A stretch of DNA of 64,000 nt. Origin: Mixophyes australis (Eukaryota > Chordata > Amphibia > Anura > Limnodynastidae). Positions 56,792-64,000 of the stretch are shown here, one piece after another. Positions within the stretch are counted from its first letter, which is position 1. Every line of letters starts with the position of its first letter. Position numbers and translations under genes: made by a program. Under the pieces are notes generated by a model. It made no database searches. It had not been told where the DNA came from and was given only the letters and a program-made list of their open reading frames with translations. The DNA lies in contig JAVHZZ010000006.1 in assembly GCA_036250195.1 (NCBI GenBank), forward strand, positions 161,193,224 through 161,257,223, in the 5' to 3' direction.

Positions 56792-56970
56792 AAGGGGTAT
56801 ATTTACTAAACGGCGGATTTGAAAAAGTGGAGATGTTGCCTACAGCAACCAATCCGATTCTTGCTTTCATTTTGTAGAATGTACTAAATAAATGATAGCT
56901 AGAATCTGATTGGTTGCTGTAGGCAACATCTCCACTTTTTCAAACCCGCAATTTAGTAAATATACCCCTT
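56792..56970. mobile_element. Palindromic MITE, 179 bp
   Basis: The arms AAGGGGTATATTTACTAAA...GGAGATGTTGCCTACAGCAACCAATC and their inverted copy run to TATACCCCTT, nearly perfect over 70-80 bp, with a loop near 56855-56890. It folds into a long hairpin. A degraded relative is at 29676-29805. No coding capacity. Confidence 0.85.
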
Positions 56971-57182
56971 AGTCTGTCTATCAGAATAGATACAAAAATT
57001 TGTAAAGCAGCTGAAAGGTTCATTTCAGAATCTCTGTGCCAAGTCAAATAACATGAAGACCACAAGAAGAGGCTGCTTTCAGGGACACTTATGACTCGAA
57101 CATCTCAGGCTGTTTATTTTACATTCTGCAATTATTGTTAGACAGCGTGCAATAAGAAATATCGCTGTGTATATATCAGTAC

Positions 57183-57327
57183 CTGGTTTTGAAGCTTCAT
57201 CCACCGAGCCATTGAACACTGGGCTAGAGAACTCTGGTCTGTTGTCATTCATGTCGATGACGTAGATGGAGAGGTCAATGGGATTCTCCACCTTGTTCCC
57301 GTTCATATCCACAGCATGAGCCCTGAG
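57183..57327 (-). CDS. CDH4: CDH4 (R-cadherin) coding exon: end of EC1 and EC1-EC2 linker
   Basis: This 145-bp exon encodes [18 protein letters not shown] followed by the calcium-binding linker DMNDNRPEF and [11 protein letters not shown], which is the end of EC1 and the start of EC2 in a type I cadherin. The acceptor AG lies at 57328-57329 after TTTTACTTTC, and the donor GTACTG at 57181-57182. Its length equals the 145-bp exon 6 I recall from the E-cadherin gene. The final G is the first base of a Gly codon completed in the exon at 30228-30400, about 26.8 kb away. The sequence [10 protein letters not shown] and the NGSVDE segment favour CDH4 over CDH2. The preceding exon is not in the window, and nothing between here and 64000 resembles it. 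Confidence 0.9.
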
Positions 57328-57784
57328 CTGAAAGTAAAATGAGAAGAGCAGTCAGGAAGACAGAGAAGCAGCATCTGATGATCAGTGCTGAATAATATCA
57401 CTTATCCTTATATCTCTTAGATCAATATGGAGCTGTCTCAAGTGTGTTCAATTGTTTTAAATGATGTTATTGTTGCAAGACAACATGTAGCAATATTCAA
57501 CAAAACAGGATTCCCATTCATGTTAGTAGCTGGAATTTGTTCCATATTACATCACTATGCAACTTTGTTGGCCTGTCTTGTGACAGTCCAATGGACAACA
57601 GTTCTGACAGAAGCTAAATGTGTATTAGTTTCTGATGGGGACTATTGTTGCAATTTGTTTGAAACATTTTTTTGCGATAAGAGTGAAGACCTAGCCTTAC
57701 AGAAAACACTAAACAATATGTCTTTCCATTGTAACATCTTTGAGTTCAGGACTGGACAGACTAAGAAGTCTGAAATTATCTCAT
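57328..57784. other. Intron upstream of the first visible CDH4 exon
   Basis: It carries the acceptor side of the exon at 57183-57327. A 121-codon plus-strand frame (57427-57792) has no recognisable domain and is treated as chance. Confidence 0.45.
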
Positions 57785-58470
57785 ATATTTAGTTGCTCTT
57801 ACACTTGAGGGAGCCGCCATGAGAGGGTAAGGGGGTTACTGTTGTAAGTGGCCCAGACTGACTGGGGGTCCCCCAGCGCTGATGATCCTGGCCACAAACT
57901 GTTTCTGATTCACAGAAATTCTGTCTGTGAGGCAGTTTGTTTCTGTGATCATCGGCGCTGCGGGCCCTGTTGTGGTAGATGGAGGACCCTGCCAACTGTG
58001 GGGAGACATGTGGCACTGTATGGTTTCTGGTGGCTGGTCCCTTCTCCAGGACCACCACCTTACTTCATTCACCCATCAGTCATATGATCCGTTCCTCCCT
58101 CCCTTCTCCTATGTATGTGTCCACCTCCTCCTTTCCTATTTGTAAAATGATAGTCATGCCCCTTGCATTCTGGTCATGTCTAATCTGGTGGCAAGGCGTG
58201 GAAACTGCCCCTGGTGGAGACTCCCGGGGGCGAGCCCAACTCACGTGACATCACAATCACATATTCCCACCACTGCATACTCACTGAAGGAAGAAGCATC
58301 ACTGATTATCATCTCCAAGATCTGCAAGTGAATGTTATCAAAAAGCTTTATTGGCATGTTAGGGGCAAGTGGGGAGGTCTGAGAAGCATGTGGCGTACTG
58401 GAGGGGGGGGGGGGGGGAGGGGTCACTGTAGCTGCTCCACACTACACCATGGACAGGCCTAGGGGGGCTG
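57785..58470. repeat. GC-rich repeat-like segment with inverted repeat and G-run
   Basis: Imperfect 28-bp arms (57874-57901 and 57933-57960, CAGCGC(T/C)GATGATC to ACAAACTG) and a run of 15 G at 58403-58417 are seen. It is probably a degenerate transposon, but its ends were not found. Confidence 0.45.
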
Positions 58471-60403
58471 CCTGTTTTATCTGGGCCCCACAATTTCTGA
58501 TGGCACTTCACCTTACATTATATTAAACTATTGAACAAATTACAAATAATATGCTAGAATTAGAACTCAAAAGTAGACACATATTTAACTCTGTTTTCTT
58601 TTAAGTACATGTAAATATTTCTTAGAATGTTACTGACTGTTGCGATCATAGTTTAGTTTTCACTGCTTAGTTTGGGCATGTGATACGTGGTTGGTGAATA
58701 CTAGCTATTAACCGCTGTGGAACATAATCCCACAGCCTCACAGCATGACAACTGAATATGAGGTTGTCAGGCACAATAAGATCCAGAAACAGGGAATGGG
58801 GACTGGGCCTTCCTGGAAATTATCAGCATATAGTTGGAGAAATTAAATAAAGGTCTCATAAAAGTAAGCATCATGTACAAACTCAGGTATCTTCCATGCT
58901 TTCTTAAATATCTGCAGATAAATGTTCTGGGAGTAAAGCAGATCAATGATCTAAGATTAGACCTCTTAGTTTTTTTTTTCAAGGACTTATCAATTTTATG
59001 TCAATGCAGTAGTCGAAGTGGCAGCATGGAAAATGTAAGTGAATGGAATGTGGTAGCTTTACAATGAAAGCAGTAGAAGAAGTGGCGGTATGGTATACCA
59101 CTGTACACCAGGTCTCTGCCACCAGTGCTTCAATGCCTACTTATAATATATCCTACATTTAAGCTCTTTGTCTAAAGAGACACATTCATACACGCTGACA
59201 ATATGTTTCAATGCACAAACCTACATTTTATTGTTACTGGTCCTTTAAACAAACAAGTATATATCCATATTAAACAAATCTACTTTTATTTTCTTGGGTG
59301 TAGATTGTCTTTAACAAGTCAATCCAGCTGGCAGTTGTTACGTTGTTGAGGTGTGAGTGGCTGGTTCCTCACCAGATGTGATGATTGTGTGGGTTCACTG
59401 ATCTGACACTGAAATGATGCTGTCATATTATGCAGAGTTCTCGCTGGGGACTTACTAGAGATTTTGTATGTGAATGAAGAGGAATAAACCAAATAAAGTT
59501 AACCCTTTTTTAGACTGATCTTGACAGAAGTGCTGGGAGCTTTACCTTCAGCTCCTGTGCAAGAAGAACCACAGCTAGCAAGACAATGTGGCTTCATAAT
59601 ACAATTCTAGGAGAGGAGGAATAAGACTCTACAAACACTGAAACCTTCCACTTAAGCGAATAGGTAATTTCTTCATGCCTCTTCCGCCAAAATATTACTA
59701 TGCCATCCAATCACTGCTAGAACATATGTCACCGGTGCATGGAACAACTATGGACGTCTATTGTTTTTTGGCTTCCACTCTGGTGTACACACAATGTGGT
59801 CCAATCAGAGCTCACATGGAGCATGAATGGTAATGTGTCTTATGTAGAATACATATAGAACTCATGAAATGGGGACTGTCATGAGAACACTGGAACAATT
59901 TGGGGCTACGGAATTAACTGAAAAGAATGGTGTGGTTACAGCACACCATAAACAGGCATACCCATTACTGTCAAGTACAGGAACTAGACTTTGATGTAGA
60001 AAATATGTGAAAGCAAAGACTCAATCATCTAGGTCTCTCCATCTGTTGTGGGACTACAAGTACTAACATGCCCTGCTCACCTATGTATCACAACAGCAGA
60101 ACGGCCAAAGGTTGTATCTGATTTTAGAAGTCTACATTGGTGGTTTGTTGGTAGATTTAATAATGATAAAAGTAATACTACTTACTACTACATTACAGTA
60201 CAAATGTTCATGGCGTGGGTAAAGATGACAGCCTTTCAGCTGCTGCCCCAGGCAGCTGATTAACTAAATCCACTGTCCAAATATATAAATTATGCAGATG
60301 GAGCAGTGTTTGTTTCAGAAAACAGCTCACCATGTCACAGAATTGATCTAGTTTACAAAGCTCACAAGATGCAAAGCTCAAATTGGTTTTGCACTGGTGT
60401 GCC
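58471..60403. other. CDH4 intron, no recognised gene
   Basis: AT-rich unique sequence, plus the small repeat at 59007-59103. No supported frame. Confidence 0.45.
59007..59103 (+). repeat. Copy of dispersed CAGNGGTCGAAGTGG repeat
   Basis: CAGTAGTCGAAGTGGCAGCATGG to GTATACCACTG, with CAG and CTG ends but no clear flanking duplication. It contains GAAGTGGCGGTATGG, which is shared with 56369-56431 and 40369-40477. Confidence 0.55.
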
Positions 60404-60611
60404 CAGGGGCGGATCTAGACTTTATGTTTAGGGGGGGGCGATTTTGCATAATCACGCCCCTCCTTTGCTCTGATTGGCTGGCTCGCGTTAAACCCCGCCT
60501 TACACCTGCGATTGGTGCCGCCCCCTCCCGTTGTGATCGCCGGCTGGGACCTAGCTTTCTGCTGCTAGGGGGGGCGAATGCCCCGATCGCCCCCCCCTGG
60601 ATCCGCCACTG
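60404..60611. mobile_element. Short hAT MITE, TSD (G/A)GTGTGCC
   Basis: The left end is CAGGGGCGGATCTAG and the complement of the right end is CAGTGGCGGATCCAG. The flanks GGTGTGCC (60396-60403) and AGTGTGCC (60612-60619) match in seven of eight bases. It is 208 bp, GC-rich, with no coding capacity. Confidence 0.8.
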
Positions 60612-60619
60612 AGTGTGCC

Positions 60620-61904
60620 TATGTGGTCCAGCCGGCATACGTCAATGTTCATACCTACTCTGCACTCTTTACAGACACTTCCACAAACTAGAAATGCGCC
60701 CAGATTAACAGGAAGGCCGACAAATCTGAGGCGCACTGTGCAAAACTGTGAACATGACATAAAACATCACCAACTCCTCACCAAGTGTTTTGTGGAGTGA
60801 AAATGGCAATGTATTTATGGCGGCCCAGTGAAATCTCCAAAGACTTGAAGCTGACCACCTTAGGAGTCCATGTAGGATCATGTATTTATGCACTGCTTAC
60901 GTTTACCAGTATCAGATAGTGACTGCTCATAAATAATGCCAAACAAATCCTCAAATTTCCATGCAACTATTGAATAAAATCTAGAGGTTATATCTCAGTA
61001 TTGAGCTGTTACTGTGCTCCCCTTACCCCCTGAATCTTACCCCTTCCTGTTTTCTTTATATATTCCTACACAAAATTCAATAAGGATAAATGATTAAATA
61101 TGATGGCAGTGTGCTGTGATACAATGCACCCTCTATACCCCTTGAATTGATGTGCATCATTAACGTTAGTACGATTTCTGCTCGCAGCTCAGGGAGCTCC
61201 CTCTCAGTCTACAAAATGAAATCTTGTTTTTGAACTGCTTCACAAACCCTACTCCGAACTTAGCAAGTAAAATGCTTAATCCATCCAACTCCTCCCATCC
61301 TCTGCTCAGTGCAAACTTCTGCTCTTTTGCTAAAAACACCATTGTGCTTTGCAAATCCGTGTGTTGAAATATAGACACACCAGCACAGGTAGAGAGATTG
61401 AACTACACTAAGGGCTCTATTTATATTATTACACACGTATATGCTGTTAGGAGACATATGTTTTGCTCCTGCTGTAGGGCAGGTGCAAGTACGTACTATT
61501 GAGGATGACTTATTGTAAACCAGGCGCATATTGCTGCTGATACAAACACATTTTATGATGTGTATAATTCTACATATGGACGGAAATACACTAGTTTTCC
61601 GTGTTCTGGTTTTAAGACTACTTTATATCATTTTGCGTCCAACACTGAATCAGGCCCTTAATGTCAAGTTCCTCTATGTATGTTCTACATGTTTTTTCTT
61701 GCTGTTCCTCCATGGAAGAACTCCCACTCCAACCACAAACTGCAAGACAAACAGTACAGAAAGTACAACATGGGTCAATATTTATCAAATAATAAGGCCT
61801 CACAAGTAAAATAATTAGCTCATCTATTATCCACAGAATCAGATTTGGTAGAATGTCCACTATTTGTTAGACCTGTATTATTATTCATTAGAATGCATAC
61901 ACTA
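60620..61904. other. CDH4 intron, no recognised gene
   Basis: No transposon ends or protein motifs were found. Short frames on both strands are unsupported. Confidence 0.45.
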
Positions 61905-62316
61905 AGGCCTCTATTTATTAATATGCAGTGAATTGCTGCCATTGACCACTAAATTCTCAACTTACTCTTTCAATGACCAAGTCTGAAGGGATATGCACAT
62001 GCATGACACGGTTACCCAGTTTGGAAATGGGCATTGAAACTGAAAGCGCAAACTTGGGTTTTCAGACCATCTAGTTAAGGAAAATATTTTAAAAAATACT
62101 GATTTTTCAAAAATAAAGCCCTTTTTCATTGATCTTCTTTTTAAATAAACTTCCCCATACTCTGCATGGGTAATCTATTACCAGTGAGACCCGGTGAATC
62201 TTATCACTTTTATTGCCAACATTGACCTCTTCATATATAGGGCAAAATTTTATCTCCGGGGAAAACAACTATTTTCACCAGAGATATGGCTTTTCACTGT
62301 TTAATAAATAGATCTG
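61905..62316. mobile_element. MITE with CTCTATTTATTAA inverted ends
   Basis: The left end AGGCCTCTATTTATTAATATGCAGTG is matched by the complement of the right, GCAGATCTATTTATTAAACAGTG. It is similar in style to 23581-24032. The boundaries are approximate. Confidence 0.5.
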
Positions 62317-64000
62317 CAAGAGCTTCCTTCGTTTGATGAAGTGGAATCATCGCCAAGAAATGCATTATTGGGCAACTATTGGGGTAGATCAAGGACATCT
62401 ATATCTATGGTACCTAACTTTAGTCCCAATGTTGTATGCACTCTGACAGATCTTACAGATTGTGACTGTGTTCATAGCAGATGAGCTAATTATTTTACTT
62501 GTGAATGCAACGTAATCAATAAATATTGAACCATGTGTGGACTTTTAAACAAAATTACTTTGGTATCACTCCGTGTGCGAGTCAAAATCCAAATGCAACC
62601 ATGCTAAACAATTCTGCCTATCAAAATATATATATATATGGGATATTGTGCAGCAACTGTAAAGTATGGAGATATATACATCTATATATTAGAACCAGCA
62701 TAACTTTAAGAGAAAAGTGTAATTAGCAGGAAGTATATGCCATTATGTAAGGATAAAAACCTGTTGTTATTATTATTCTATATCACTACTGGTGTTTATC
62801 CTCTGCAGGCAAGCACAGAACTGGAAGCTGGAGAAACATATGTTCTGCTGACTGAAACTGATTGACAGCCTCCTAAAGATGGTACATTCCTCACCTCTGG
62901 CTGGGAGACAGATGTTGTAGCATGTCGTCCTTACATTGGGAAGAGAAATAACAAAAAATTAAGGAGCGATTGAAAGTCATTACTGCAATGCAGAGACAGG
63001 CAGTTCTTATGGAGGATACTCCAGCAAATTGGGAAGCTTGTTTGTATTTGTCAGTTGAAGAGGAGCGCAGCTCCATGTACCAGCCTGTCAATGTCTCTCC
63101 TAGGTGTAGCCGATTAATCCTGCCTTGATTTATGGGATAGCATAAGGAAGGGAAGGCTATTCTTACGCTCTCAGTAAATGTAGACATACATAGAGACTGC
63201 AGTTTATTAACAAATGATCAGTACTGACACTGATCTAATGAATGGTGCACAAACCATTGACTTAAATCCTGCTGTGTACAGAAGAAATGGTCAGTCAGTA
63301 TGGAAGCAGTTAACGTAACCAGCCATGTTCTACAGATAGAGATGAGTGAAACTCCCATGTTTTAGCTCCTAAAGATATTTCTGATCTTGTTTTGTGGTTT
63401 TCTTTTTTCACTTTTCAAAGATGATGCACAGATGTTTAAGTTAATATTTAAACAGAAAGAGTCATTTAAAAACACATTTTAGTGAAAAAAATGCCTCGGA
63501 TGTAAATTTATAGTCATTGTTGTATCTTTGAAAGCATCTATCTTTCAAAACCAACATTGTAACTGACAAACTTTTAACAAATCTGCCTATTTATTCAGAG
63601 CTGAATTTCCATTGAATTGTGAACTTTAACAAATTGCTCAACTCTGACAGTACATTAACTGTGCTTATTTTATGTGAAAGCAGTGATATTTCCATACTGT
63701 GAGTTTATGAATGCATGATAGAATGCATGATAGAAGCTGAATTCTGCATTAATTGTACTAATGGCACACAACACATCCTCACATCTCTTGGTGGTGCAGT
63801 ATGTTATGAAGGGCATTTAACTATCCTTTAAACCCCTTTACAGCGGCGGTAGTCAGTTTAATAATACTGACTACCCCGACAGCGACTACAACAACATGGC
63901 AATTCTGAAGACTACTACCCCGACATGAAAAAAAAAAACGACTTACCATGACACAGATGAAGTGATGTTACAACCCGATGTGTTGCCAACAGAGGAAAAT
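62317..64000. other. CDH4 intron, no recognised gene
   Basis: AT-rich sequence. Short TA-rich tracts near 62625. No cadherin exon upstream of 57327 was detected before the window end. Confidence 0.45.

Noticed and set aside
57183..57327. Assignment to CDH2 (N-cadherin)
   Set aside because: Considered because the linkers are alike, but [10 protein letters not shown] here, QSPQSPSQ in exon 30228-30400 and [10 protein letters not shown] in exon 253-390 fit CDH4 better. Formal alignment would settle it.
57427..57792. 121-codon plus-strand frame near the CDH4 exon
   Set aside because: No domain, no splice context and opposite to the host gene; length is within chance for AT-moderate intron.

Overview
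The window is vertebrate genomic DNA, most probably from a frog or another amphibian with a large genome. It has long introns packed with transposable elements, low gene density, and no prokaryotic or organellar feature. The only host gene seen is a classical type I cadherin on the minus strand, best matched to R-cadherin (CDH4). Three consecutive coding exons are present at 57183-57327, 30228-30400 and 253-390. All have AG/GT splice sites and compatible phases, and together they encode the end of EC1, EC2, and the EC2-EC3 linker. The two complete introns are about 26.8 kb and 29.8 kb, and almost everything else in the window is intronic sequence or insertions into it.

The 29.8 kb intron (391-30227) holds the most striking object. 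An L2-clade LINE on the plus strand (4518-6445 and 20976-21490) is split by a minus-strand Ty3/gypsy chromovirus of the Tf1/sushi type. This element is present as LTR-internal-LTR-internal-LTR (6446-20975) inside a single 5-bp target duplication, GCCTT. The three 2006-bp LTRs are almost identical, and both internal regions carry intact gag and pol frames. The element shows a self-priming signature (transcript start complementary to the primer binding site), a GGGAAAT minus-1 frameshift site like that of the sushi-derived gene PEG10, a C-terminal chromodomain, and an array of four hairpins with compensatory base changes in its long leader. The same intron holds one hAT element nested in another (24117-26700 and 24459-26156, each with its own 8-bp target duplication) and several MITEs.

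The 26.8 kb intron (30401-57182) holds further non-autonomous hAT elements (37454-38110, 40478-41744), a long foldback element (39427-39893), and a decayed Tx1-like LINE (about 41780-49835) that carries two solo LTRs with their own 5-bp duplications. It also holds an Ac-type hAT transposon (about 50475-55085) whose transposase frame is broken only by two stop codons. Microsatellites and a G-rich minisatellite fill some gaps. The region upstream of the first exon (57328-64000) is intron with small MITEs and one short hAT.

Only the cadherin exons appear to belong to the host's working gene. The gypsy element, in the same transcriptional sense as CDH4, looks young and possibly competent. The L2, Tx1 and Ac-type elements are broken. 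Coordinates of elements with target duplications are firm, those marked approximate are not, and family names rest on motifs read by eye without database comparison.
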